Below are positions 7,146 through 13,655 of a stretch of 13,655 nt of DNA, in pieces. A program made the position numbers and the translations under genes. Positions within the stretch are counted from its first letter, which is position 1. Every line of letters begins with the position of its first letter. The notes beneath the pieces are model-generated. The model saw only the letters and a program-made list of their open reading frames with translations. It was not told the DNA's origin and ran no database searches. The stretch is from JBNKLG01 sp050292235. GTDB lineage: Bacteria > Pseudomonadota > Gammaproteobacteria > Chromatiales > Chromatiaceae. The stretch is from positions 1-13,655 of the forward strand of contig JBNKLG010000078.1 in assembly GCA_050292235.1 (NCBI GenBank), written 5' to 3'.

Positions 7146-9250
7146 TGGAAAGCACCGCCCTGCCGCCACTGCGCGATGACCTGGCCCTTCACCCCGGACC
7201 CACCGCCCACGACGGAGGCCCCACCTGGACCATTCACGACCCCCTGCGCAACCGCTTCATTCGCATCGGCGAACGGGTGTTCCAGCTGCTCTCTGCCTGG
7301 CACCTGGGGGAAGCCAAGGCCCTGATGGCCCAGGTCGAGAAACACTGGGGAAGGCGACCGGATGGCGACGAGATTGCTTGGCTGTCTGAATTCCTCGCCA
7401 AAAACGCGCTGCTGCGGGCCGAAGCCCCCCGGGAGATAGCGCGTCTTTCCCAACAGGCAAAGGCGGCCCGGCTCTCCTGGTGGCAATGGCTGATCCACAA
7501 CTACCTCTTCTTCCGCATTCCTCTGGTGCGACCGGACGCCATGCTCCACAAGATGGTACGCTGGACTGCCCCTCTGTACAGTAGCGGCTTTCTCTGGCTC
7601 ACCATTGCCCTGGGGGCCATTGGCTTGTTGCTGACCATCCGTCAATGGGATCTCTTCGTCCATACCTTTATGGGCTTCTACTCCTGGCAGGGGCTCATCT
7701 GGTACGGCATCGCCCTCGGTGGCGCCAAGCTGGCCCATGAGCTGGGACATGCCATCACCGCCAAGCGCCTGGGCTGCCGGGTACCGACCATGGGGCTGGC
7801 CTTCCTGGTACTCTGGCCAGTGCTTTATACCGACACCGGCGATGCCTGGAAACTGGTGGAACGGCGCCAGCGTCTCGCCATCGGCATGGCGGGCATGGCC
7901 ACCGAACTCATGCTGGCCTGTTTCGCCACCTTCCTCTGGTCGTTCCTGCCCGACGGCCCGGCACGTAACGCCGCCTTTCTGACTGCCACGGTCACCTGGA
8001 CCCTGACCCTGGCCATCAACCTCAACCCGATGATGCGCTTTGACGGCTACTACCTGCTGTCGGATACCTGGGGTATCGAAAACCTGCAAAGCCGCGCCTT
8101 CGCTCTTGCCCGCTGGCGCCTGCGCGAGGCCCTGTTCGGCCTCGGGGAGAGCCCGCCGGAACAGTTCGCACCCGGTTTGCGCCGACGCCTGTTGATCTAC
8201 GCCTTCGCCACCTGGATCTATCGTTTCTTCCTCTTCCTCGGCATCGCCTTACTGGTCTACGCCCTGTTCTTCAAGGCCCTGGGGCTGTTGCTGTTTGCCG
8301 TCGAGATTGTCTGGTTTATCGCCCGCCCCATCCAGATGGAGGTCCGGGCGTGGTGGCAACGACGGGAAAAGCTACGACTGAACAGACAGAGCCTCACCAG
8401 CCTGTTGCTGCTGGCGGGATTAATGGGCAGCCTCTTTTATCCCTGGCAGGGCAGCATCCGCCTCTCTGCCGTGATGCGGGCTGGGGCCCATGCCTACCTC
8501 TTCGCGCCAATCCCGGCCCGGATAGCTGCCTCATCCCTGCAATCCGGTTCCCGGGTCACTGCAGGCGAGACACTGCTGACCCTCGCTGCCCCGGATTTGG
8601 AGAGCGACATGGCACTGGCCCGTCTGCGCATCGACATCGCCGAGAAACTGGTGGCGCGGGAAGCGGCTGGCGAGGGTGCCCGCCAGGAAATCGCTGTGCT
8701 GCGCCAGCGCCTGCTGACCGAGCGCACCCGGCTTGAGGGTCTGCAAAAACGCAAGGCACAGCTGGTGGTCCGCGCCCCTTTCTCCGGCAGGGTCCTGGAC
8801 GTGGCAAAGGCCCTGCATCCAGGCCGCTGGATCAACGAAAGCCTGCCTCTCGGACTGGTCGTCGCAGATGACAGCACCAGGATCAGGGCCTATGTGACCG
8901 AGCCGGATCTGACCCGGATCACCCTGGGGCAAACCGCCCGTTTTATCCCGGATGATCCTGCCCTGCCCGTCATGGATGCCAAGGTGGCCACCATCGCCCG
9001 AGTCAATGCCCGCAAACTGGAGGAGCCCTATCTGGCCTCGGTTCTGGGGGGTAGCCTGCCGGTGCGTCTCTCAGCCCAGGGCGAGCTGATCCCGACCCTG
9101 GGCATCTATCAGGTTGAGCTGGACACCGCCGAACAGGCCCCGGCGCAGGTGATGCGTGGCATTGTCCTCCTTGAGGGAGAGCACCGGGCTATCGCCAGCC
9201 GATTGTGGCAACATGCCGCTGCGGTATTGATCCGGGAGAGCGGGTTTTAG
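7145..9250 (+). CDS. PqqD-like / M50-type membrane metallopeptidase / HlyD-like adaptor fusion
   Basis: A 701-residue polytopic protein with three parts. Residues about 15-90 look like a PqqD-type peptide-binding domain, with the short strand pair and the helix pattern ending FLAKNALLRAE. The middle, about 143-435, has roughly seven or eight hydrophobic segments and carries the site-2 protease signatures: HELGH at 198-202 (7736-7750) and NPMMRFDGYY at 294-303, where D300 (codon 8042) would be the third zinc ligand. All expected metal ligands (H198, E199 as base, H202, D300) are present, so it could be an active intramembrane protease. Residues about 436-701 form a periplasmic arm with split lipoyl motifs (a short helical hairpin flanked by LFAPIPARI and RAPFSGRVLDVA). 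It is the last gene of the + strand block. It occupies the place an ABC transporter would take in a type I system. Whether it cleaves, transports or both cannot be told from sequence. Confidence 0.87.
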   Translation: MESTALPPLRDDLALHPGPTAHDGGPTWTIHDPLRNRFIRIGERVFQLLSAWHLGEAKALMAQVEKHWGRRPDGDEIAWLSEFLAKNALLRAEAPREIARLSQQAKAARLSWWQWLIHNYLFFRIPLVRPDAMLHKMVRWTAPLYSSGFLWLTIALGAIGLLLTIRQWDLFVHTFMGFYSWQGLIWYGIALGGAKLAHELGHAITAKRLGCRVPTMGLAFLVLWPVLYTDTGDAWKLVERRQRLAIGMAGMATELMLACFATFLWSFLPDGPARNAAFLTATVTWTLTLAINLNPMMRFDGYYLLSDTWGIENLQSRAFALARWRLREALFGLGESPPEQFAPGLRRRLLIYAFATWIYRFFLFLGIALLVYALFFKALGLLLFAVEIVWFIARPIQMEVRAWWQRREKLRLNRQSLTSLLLLAGLMGSLFYPWQGSIRLSAVMRAGAHAYLFAPIPARIAASSLQSGSRVTAGETLLTLAAPDLESDMALARLRIDIAEKLVAREAAGEGARQEIAVLRQRLLTERTRLEGLQKRKAQLVVRAPFSGRVLDVAKALHPGRWINESLPLGLVVADDSTRIRAYVTEPDLTRITLGQTARFIPDDPALPVMDAKVATIARVNARKLEEPYLASVLGGSLPVRLSAQGELIPTLGIYQVELDTAEQAPAQVMRGIVLLEGEHRAIASRLWQHAAAVLIRESGF

Positions 9251-9255
9251 CCCGC
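9240..9255. terminator. Possible hairpin between convergent gene blocks
   Basis: GCGGG (9240-9244) pairs with CCCGC (9251-9255) around a 6-base loop, with one further possible G-T pair. It overlaps the stop codon of the M50 fusion gene and lies 8 bases past the stop of the convergent gene. Neither strand shows a following T-run, so if it terminates transcription it is a weak intrinsic terminator. Confidence 0.3.
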
Positions 9256-9263
9256 CTACGCCC

Positions 9264-9755
9264 TTATTGAAAACTTGAGGTGATCTTTTTAAATCGGGGA
9301 AAGGCGTCTTTCTGATCCTCCACGGCATAATGAAAGACCAGGGCTGCCGTTTTACCGTGTTTTTTCATGCTGTAGATCTCATTGACATGAGGCATGCCAA
9401 ACAGACTGAACATCAGTTTGATCCCCTCATATTCCTCTCCACCGATCTTTCGACGACAGGGTTCTGTAGGCTTTTCAGGAAACCGGGCACGGAACGTCGC
9501 AAACTGCTGGCGCAAACTTTCCAGCAGATCCTTCCGAACCTTATCCGGGGAATGGCTATCGGGATAAATCTGTAACATGAACAGGGTAGAGTCATCTGCC
9601 TCGATGCTGAGGTGGGTAATGCCAAAAATGGACTCCTGCTCTATTTTCATCCCATCGGGATACTGGAAGGAAAAGCCCGATGCCTGAAACTGCTCCGCAA
9701 AGAGTGGAGTGGAAAACAATGTCACCAAAAGAATAATGACCAACTTGAAGTTCAT
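9264..9755 (-). CDS. Small exported protein of unknown function
   Basis: A 163-residue protein with a clear signal peptide (K4, hydrophobic core, cleavage after LFA-20). The start is well supported: AAGGAA at 9761-9766 lies 5 bases before the ATG. The mature part is about 143 residues, with alternating strands such as FSFQYPDGMKI, STLFMLQIYPD and GKTAALVFHYAVED, and one Cys. The order (short amphipathic strand with YP(D/E)G, a middle helix rich in Arg, final F/I strands ending in a KITSSFQ helix) recalls the PsbP/DUF1795-type fold, where a closing 'i..Sf' segment is common. I regard that as a guess. It sits 52 bp after the deoxynucleoside kinase stop and is probably the last gene of the - strand block. 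No function can be assigned. Confidence 0.75.
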   Translation of the reverse strand: MNFKLVIILLVTLFSTPLFAEQFQASGFSFQYPDGMKIEQESIFGITHLSIEADDSTLFMLQIYPDSHSPDKVRKDLLESLRQQFATFRARFPEKPTEPCRRKIGGEEYEGIKLMFSLFGMPHVNEIYSMKKHGKTAALVFHYAVEDQKDAFPRFKKITSSFQ

Positions 9756-9807
9756 GAGGGTTCCTTAATCAGGCTTTTTGCCGTTATCCAACGGAGACAT
9801 GATCCAA

Positions 9808-10467
9808 CTAACCCATCAACGGCATAGGATTGAAATAGTGAATGCCATATCGGGTTTCAGCGATACGATGGATCAGCAGGTTGAAATCATCCTCGCCTTC
9901 GACCAGATTCAGATTGCTGGTATTGACGATCAGCAGAGGCGAATCGTTGTAGTGATGGAAATAGTTGGTATAGGCATCACTGAGGCGCGTGAGATAGTCA
10001 GCCTCAATCCTGCTTTCCCCATCCCGGTCACGCTTATTGATACGCTCAAGCAGTAATTCCACGGGTGCTTGCAGGTAGATCACCAGGTCCGGCACCGGGG
10101 TTTCCAAGGTGAGGTTATCATAGACCTGTTGATAGAGATCCAGTTCATCCTGATCCAGATTCAGCCGGGCAAAGATGGGATCTTTTTGCGGCATGAAATC
10201 GGCAACCAAACGTGGCCGAAAAAGATCGCCCTGCTTCAGGGCCGCAAATTGGCGATGGCGCTGAAACAGGAAAAAGAGTTGGGTCGGCAAGGCCATCGCT
10301 TTGCCTTCTGTATAGAAGCGTTCCAAAAAGGGGTTCTCATCCGGCGCTTCCAGCAGGGTGTCGCCACCCAAATAGTCCGCCAGGCGCTTGGCAAACGTGG
10401 TTTTGCCTACCCCAATCGGCCCCTCGACCACGATATGGCCGAGATGCGCCAAAGGATCAGTCGTCAT
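9808..10467 (-). CDS. Deoxynucleoside kinase (deoxyadenosine/deoxyguanosine kinase-like)
   Basis: A 219-residue P-loop kinase that would phosphorylate deoxynucleosides to dNMPs in purine/pyrimidine salvage in the cytoplasm. The Walker A motif GPIGVGKT is at residues 16-23. A glutamate acts as probable base in LLEAPDENPF, the DRS-like segment is VADFMPQKD, and the arginine-rich lid is RINKRDRDGE. The length is normal for the dCK/dGK family. ATG 10467 is chosen as the start; TTG 10470 directly before it is in frame but less likely. The gene overlaps the end of folK by 11 nt, so translation is probably coupled. In several gammaproteobacteria such a kinase lies between folK and panBC; here no pan genes follow. 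Exact nucleoside preference is not readable from the sequence. Confidence 0.88.
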   Translation of the reverse strand: MTTDPLAHLGHIVVEGPIGVGKTTFAKRLADYLGGDTLLEAPDENPFLERFYTEGKAMALPTQLFFLFQRHRQFAALKQGDLFRPRLVADFMPQKDPIFARLNLDQDELDLYQQVYDNLTLETPVPDLVIYLQAPVELLLERINKRDRDGESRIEADYLTRLSDAYTNYFHHYNDSPLLIVNTSNLNLVEGEDDFNLLIHRIAETRYGIHYFNPMPLMG

Positions 10468-10948
10468 CAATGGTTTCTAACCAAAAGGTATCGCAGTCCT
10501 CAAGCAGTTTTTCCACCGCCCCCAGACCAGGCACCACCAGGTCAGGGGCAATCTCCAACAGCGGTTTCAGTACAAAAGGCCGTTTGGCCATGCCGGGATG
10601 GGGAATGGTCAAGCGTGGGGTTTCCACAAACTCTTCACCATAGAGCAGGATGTCCAGATCTAAGGTACGCGGCCCCCAACGCTCCCCTTCGCGCTGACGC
10701 CCATGGGCATTCTCGATGGCTTCCAGCTGATCCATCAAGGCGTCAGGGGTCAAATCCAGGCTCAGTTCAACCACGGCATTGACATAGTCTGGCTGGGTTT
10801 GAGGCCCCATGGGGGGATTGCGGTAAAAGCTGGAAACCCTGATCACCTCCATACCCGGCGCTGCTCGCAAACTGTCTACGGCAGAGCGCAATTGCGTCAC
10901 CGGTTTTTCCAGATTACTGCCTAATCCGATATAAGCTGTGCAAGTCAT
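10457..10948 (-). CDS. folK: 2-amino-4-hydroxy-6-hydroxymethyldihydropteridine pyrophosphokinase (HPPK)
   Basis: A 163-residue enzyme that transfers pyrophosphate from ATP to 6-hydroxymethyl-7,8-dihydropterin, the step before dihydropteroate synthase in folate synthesis. Its signature is plain: GLGSN at 8-12, FYRNPPMG at 41-48, the HPPK motif RWGPRTLDLDI at 90-100 with D97 and D99 as magnesium ligands, and IPHPGMAKRPFVLKPL at 115-130. Length matches the family. The start is supported by AAGGTGG at 10953-10959. The start codon overlaps the pcnB stop (ATGA), a conserved arrangement in gammaproteobacteria, and its end overlaps the kinase gene. Confidence 0.97.
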   Translation of the reverse strand: MTCTAYIGLGSNLEKPVTQLRSAVDSLRAAPGMEVIRVSSFYRNPPMGPQTQPDYVNAVVELSLDLTPDALMDQLEAIENAHGRQREGERWGPRTLDLDILLYGEEFVETPRLTIPHPGMAKRPFVLKPLLEIAPDLVVPGLGAVEKLLEDCDTFWLETIDDD

Positions 10949-12306
10949 GTGTCCACCTTGGTTGTATCATTGGTCCGAGGCCGGCGATGTCGCCGATGCT
11001 TTTGTCCTCTGCCTCGTTCGATGGTCTGCTGCAACGTCCTCTGTTGTTCTTCATTGGCCGTCTGGTACTGAGTCCACCAATCGGCCAATGGCTGTTCTGT
11101 TTCACCCGATTGCGCCCGAAGCAGCAGAAAATCATAGGCCGCCCGAAAACGCGGATGGGTCAGCAATCGCAACGGTTTTTTGCCTGAACGGTGGACAAAA
11201 CGCGGCTGCAACTGCCAAATCTCGGACATCATCTGAGTATGGCGACGGGGTACGGAAATTCGCCGCTGCATGCGCCCAATCATTTCAGCACCGGCTAATT
11301 GTAGCGCTGGAATCTCCTGCATGCCCTGCTCTCTTTGCAACTGCTCCGCCATTTGGCGAACCGGCTCCCAAAGGAGCACGGCAAAAAGAAAGGCGGGGTT
11401 TACTGGCTTGTCTTCGAGAATTCGGGCATCGGTGTTGGCCAGCCCATGGCTGACAAAGGTCAACGGAAACTGGTGTTCCTCTTTCGCCAGACAGGCCTCG
11501 GTCTCGGGAAACAGCACTTCAAACAGATGATGGTGACGAAGTTTTTCGAAGGTTTCCAGAGCCTGACCACCATGGAAGAGCTTCAGGCATTCGTCGAACA
11601 ATCGGGCCGAAGGTACCACCATCAGGAGTTCAGCCATGGTGGGCAACAACCGATCAGCTAAGGGGTCGATATTGAAACCCAGCTTGGCGGCAAAGCGCAC
11701 AGCCCGCAGCATCCGCACCGGATCTTCTCGGAAGCGCACCTCGGCATTCCCCAGTAACCGTAATGTGCCGGATTGCAGATCTGCCATGCCACTGGTGTAG
11801 TCCACCACGGAAAAATCGGCGATGTTGTAATAGAGGGCATTGACGGTGAAATCCCGCCGTAACGCATCCTCTTCGATGGTGCCGTAAACGTTATCGCTGA
11901 GAATCATGCCATCTCGGGTTTCTCGCCTTACCTCCTCGTCCGGGTCATCCAGATAATGGGCGCGAAAGGTGGCGACCTCGACGATCTCTCGCCCCACGCG
12001 TACATGGGCCAGACGAAACCGGCGGCCAATCAGACGGCAGCGTTTCCCGAAAACCTCTCGAACCTGCTCGGGATGGGCATCGGTGGCAACGTCAAAATCT
12101 TTGGGCTCCCGACCCAGCAACAAATCGCGCACGCCGCCCCCCACCAGGTAAGCGCCATAACCTGACTTATGCAAATGGCGCAATACCCGTAGGGCGCCCT
12201 GACTGATGTTGGCGCGGGAAAGAATGTGCTGCTTACGCGGAATGATGCGAGGTTGGTGCGGCTCTCGACTATCTGTCCCGCTGTGATGGCTCTGGCTACT
12301 GGCCAC
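10945..12306 (-). CDS. pcnB: Poly(A) polymerase I
   Basis: A 453-residue nucleotidyltransferase that adds poly(A) tails to RNA 3' ends and so promotes RNA decay. The class II catalytic head is at residues 53-72 with GGGVRD (56-61) and DFD (D70, D72, metal ligands). It is followed by RRFRLAHV, the RRDFTVNALYY motif (150-160) and EDPVRMLRAVRFAAKL (194-209). The C-terminus ends in a strongly basic tail (RGRGQKHRRHRRPR), usual for PcnB and absent from CCA-adding enzymes, which supports poly(A) polymerase over CCA transferase. The start is GTG 12306; the nearest Shine-Dalgarno-like AAGGAA lies 14 bases upstream (12321-12326), a long spacing that suggests weak initiation. E. coli pcnB is likewise limited by a rare AUU start. 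First gene of the pcnB-folK-kinase run. Confidence 0.95.
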   Translation of the reverse strand: MASSQSHHSGTDSREPHQPRIIPRKQHILSRANISQGALRVLRHLHKSGYGAYLVGGGVRDLLLGREPKDFDVATDAHPEQVREVFGKRCRLIGRRFRLAHVRVGREIVEVATFRAHYLDDPDEEVRRETRDGMILSDNVYGTIEEDALRRDFTVNALYYNIADFSVVDYTSGMADLQSGTLRLLGNAEVRFREDPVRMLRAVRFAAKLGFNIDPLADRLLPTMAELLMVVPSARLFDECLKLFHGGQALETFEKLRHHHLFEVLFPETEACLAKEEHQFPLTFVSHGLANTDARILEDKPVNPAFLFAVLLWEPVRQMAEQLQREQGMQEIPALQLAGAEMIGRMQRRISVPRRHTQMMSEIWQLQPRFVHRSGKKPLRLLTHPRFRAAYDFLLLRAQSGETEQPLADWWTQYQTANEEQQRTLQQTIERGRGQKHRRHRRPRTNDTTKVDT

Positions 12307-12396
12307 GATAAAACGGAATCTTCCTTATCAGAGGTGAATGGATCGACGTGGGTCGGCGTGCCCCAAGGTACGCGTAACCGCGTTGGACTGCAAGTT
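12307..12396 (-). promoter_or_regulatory. Leader region of pcnB (likely promoter-bearing gap)
   Basis: This 90-bp gap between the phosphoesterase stop and the pcnB GTG is the only non-coding space in the - strand block large enough to hold a promoter. It contains the AAGGAA (12321-12326) that would serve pcnB and a 5-bp inverted repeat acgcg-taac-cgcgt (12370-12383) of unclear meaning. I see no convincing -35/-10 pair. Confidence 0.3.
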
Positions 12397-13323
12397 TTAG
12401 TCGGCCTCAAAGGGCTGAATATGAAATAAAGCAGGATCTTTGGGATCCACCTTCACCTCGATAAAGGAAACATTTGGTGCCCCAGAAACCTCCAATCGAC
12501 TGAAGTTTGGGAACAATTGCTGAAGTCCCGGTCGTCTCAAGGGATGATCCAAGGTGTAAGTATGGGTATCCCCATGAATGGCCAATACCGGCCTCTCCCA
12601 GCGCTTCAGTTGGTGCTGCAAACTGCTCAGGAATTGCTTGTAAGGTTTGCGTGGTTTTTCCCGTTCGAATGAGGGATTGGCGTGAAAGATCAGCACTACC
12701 CCCAGGGCCTTCTGACGGCGGGCCTGTTCAAAGGCAGTGCGGATCATGGCCCGATTTGCCCGATCACGGGCGCGGAATTCAACCATGGCATCGGGCCTTC
12801 TGGGAAAGCGATTGTTGTAACTACCCACCATATGCAGCGTGACAAAGAGCACCCCTTCGTAGAGAAACCAATAGTTCTCCGGGTAGGCCAAATTGGGGAT
12901 GTTGATCTTGAGTTGACTCAGGCGCAGCACCTGGGGATCGGCAAAAAAGAGCAAGCGAAGCTTGGCCAGGCGTTGTTGTGGATCGTATCCCCCTGCCTTT
13001 TCCCGGTAACAATCCGTCCACTCGTTATCGCCAGGGGTGTAGACCACGGGATAGGGCTGACGCCGAAACAGCCCGGCAATCTCTTCCAGCGCAGCATCCG
13101 TACAGAGGGCACTGCCACTTTTGATGTCACCAACGTGGATGACAAAGGGCGGCGCCTCCTGGCTGATCCGATCCAGAAGTCCCGAAAGCAGCACCTTGCC
13201 AAAATCGCTGTAGGGGGCATCTCCGCCCGCAAAGAACCGAAAGCCATCAGCCCGAGCCTGACCAACCACGAAAGATAACAGCACCCCCAGTATTAACCGA
13301 ACCCCTCCGAGCTGAAAGATCAT
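12397..13323 (-). CDS. Secreted calcineurin-like metallophosphoesterase
   Basis: A 308-residue exported protein with a signal peptide (cleavage expected after ARA-25) and the metallophosphoesterase motif series: GGDAPY (D35), HVGDIK (D66), PGDNEW (D99, N100), FHAN (H214) and HGDTHTY (H250, D252, H254). The first motif has D without the usual D-x-H histidine, as in some divergent subfamilies. C74 and C105 lie on either side of the metal-binding core and might pair in the periplasm. It would hydrolyse a phosphomono- or diester in the periplasm; the substrate is unknown. It starts 3 bp after the stop of the upstream radical SAM gene, so the two are almost certainly cotranscribed. Calling the family is firm, naming the reaction is not. 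Confidence 0.85.
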   Translation of the reverse strand: MIFQLGGVRLILGVLLSFVVGQARADGFRFFAGGDAPYSDFGKVLLSGLLDRISQEAPPFVIHVGDIKSGSALCTDAALEEIAGLFRRQPYPVVYTPGDNEWTDCYREKAGGYDPQQRLAKLRLLFFADPQVLRLSQLKINIPNLAYPENYWFLYEGVLFVTLHMVGSYNNRFPRRPDAMVEFRARDRANRAMIRTAFEQARRQKALGVVLIFHANPSFEREKPRKPYKQFLSSLQHQLKRWERPVLAIHGDTHTYTLDHPLRRPGLQQLFPNFSRLEVSGAPNVSFIEVKVDPKDPALFHIQPFEAD

Positions 13324-13326
13324 GCC

Positions 13327-13655
13327 CTATCCGACCCGGTCGAGATGCCGGCAACGAAAGGCGACCCCTAGCTCTTGCGCCAGGCATTCGCAGGCGGGGA
13401 TATCCACCCCCTCCAGCCCCTCGATGGCCGTGGCCGTCACCTCGGGAATATAGGTCGGTGCCAGACGCAGAAAATTCTGTACTGCGGCGAAAGAGCCGCT
13501 AAGCTGAGGTCGGCAATGACGCTGATAGACAGCCTCGTTCTGGGCATTGAGCGAGACAGAGAGCGCGTCCACCAGCCCCTGCATCTCCGGCAGCACATTG
13601 CGCTTGTGGACCCGGTTGGCCAGACCATCAGTATTGACCCGTACCCGCATCTCTT
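13327..13655 (-). CDS. Radical SAM protein, TatD-linked family-like, C-terminal part (5' end outside window)
   Basis: The frame is open to the window edge; about 109 residues are visible. The segment RVNTDGLANRVHKRN, then LVDALSVSLNAQNEAVY and QRHCRP, then PEVTATAIEGLEGVDIPAC and ELGVAFRCRHLDRVG matches the C-terminal half of radical SAM proteins known as TatD-linked (TIGR04038) as I remember them. The N-terminal CxxxCxxC iron-sulfur site would lie beyond the window, so the radical SAM assignment cannot be confirmed here. The ATG at 13650 is internal, since family members continue upstream in the same style. Function of the family is unknown to me. Confidence 0.7.
   Translation of the reverse strand, partial: EMRVRVNTDGLANRVHKRNVLPEMQGLVDALSVSLNAQNEAVYQRHCRPQLSGSFAAVQNFLRLAPTYIPEVTATAIEGLEGVDIPACECLAQELGVAFRCRHLDRVG

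Noticed and set aside
7142..8089. 315-residue - strand frame opposite the M50 fusion gene
   Set aside because: Low-complexity Gly/Gln/Pro/His-rich translation with no family resemblance; the + strand carries the HELGH and NPMMRFDGYY motifs.
10938..11661. + strand frames opposite pcnB (10938-11453, 11335-11661)
   Set aside because: pcnB on the - strand has all catalytic motifs in a continuous frame; the + frames have no recognisable content.
10945..12306. CCA-adding enzyme instead of poly(A) polymerase
   Set aside because: The basic C-terminal tail and the direct folK overlap fit pcnB; CCA transferases of gammaproteobacteria usually have an HD domain, which is not seen here.
12370..12383. 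acgcg-taac-cgcgt inverted repeat as a terminator or operator
   Set aside because: Only 5 bp of stem, no T-run on either strand and no second copy elsewhere in the window, so I do not call it a regulatory element by itself.

Overview
The window looks like a chromosomal segment of a gammaproteobacterium. The main reason is the overlapping gene run pcnB-folK-deoxynucleoside kinase, an arrangement I know from that class, together with its proteobacterial envelope proteins. Sequence alone does not let me name a genus. Coding density is high and no tRNA, rRNA, insertion sequence or CRISPR array was seen.

Left part (1-9250, all on the + strand): a five-gene envelope/export locus. It opens with the 3' end of a very large secreted protein made of cadherin/VCBS-like beta modules (P-to-P spacing 462, 462, 387, 474 and 477 bp). 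The last three modules are close copies of each other. A non-repetitive hydrophilic tail of about 220 residues follows. Next come a TolC-family lipoprotein, a soluble periplasmic adaptor, a membrane-anchored HlyD-type adaptor with an extra N-terminal cytoplasmic domain (GAF-like by my reading), and a 701-residue fusion of a PqqD-like domain, an M50-type membrane metallopeptidase core (HELGH plus NPMMRFDGYY) and a HlyD-like periplasmic arm. The last three genes overlap or nearly touch. No ABC ATPase is present, so the inner-membrane part of this apparent exporter would be the M50-like protein. This is the most interesting part of the window: a type-I-secretion-like set in which a putative intramembrane protease sits where the ABC transporter would be, beside a giant repetitive exoprotein that is the obvious candidate substrate.

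Right part (9264-13655, all on the - strand, convergent with the left part): reading in the direction of transcription, the C-terminal end of a radical SAM protein resembling the TatD-linked family, a secreted calcineurin-like phosphoesterase 3 bp downstream, then pcnB, folK (ATGA overlap), a deoxynucleoside kinase (11-nt overlap), and finally a small exported protein of unknown function. The pcnB-folK-kinase genes are housekeeping (RNA decay, folate synthesis, nucleotide salvage). A short GC hairpin lies between the two convergent blocks at 9240-9255.
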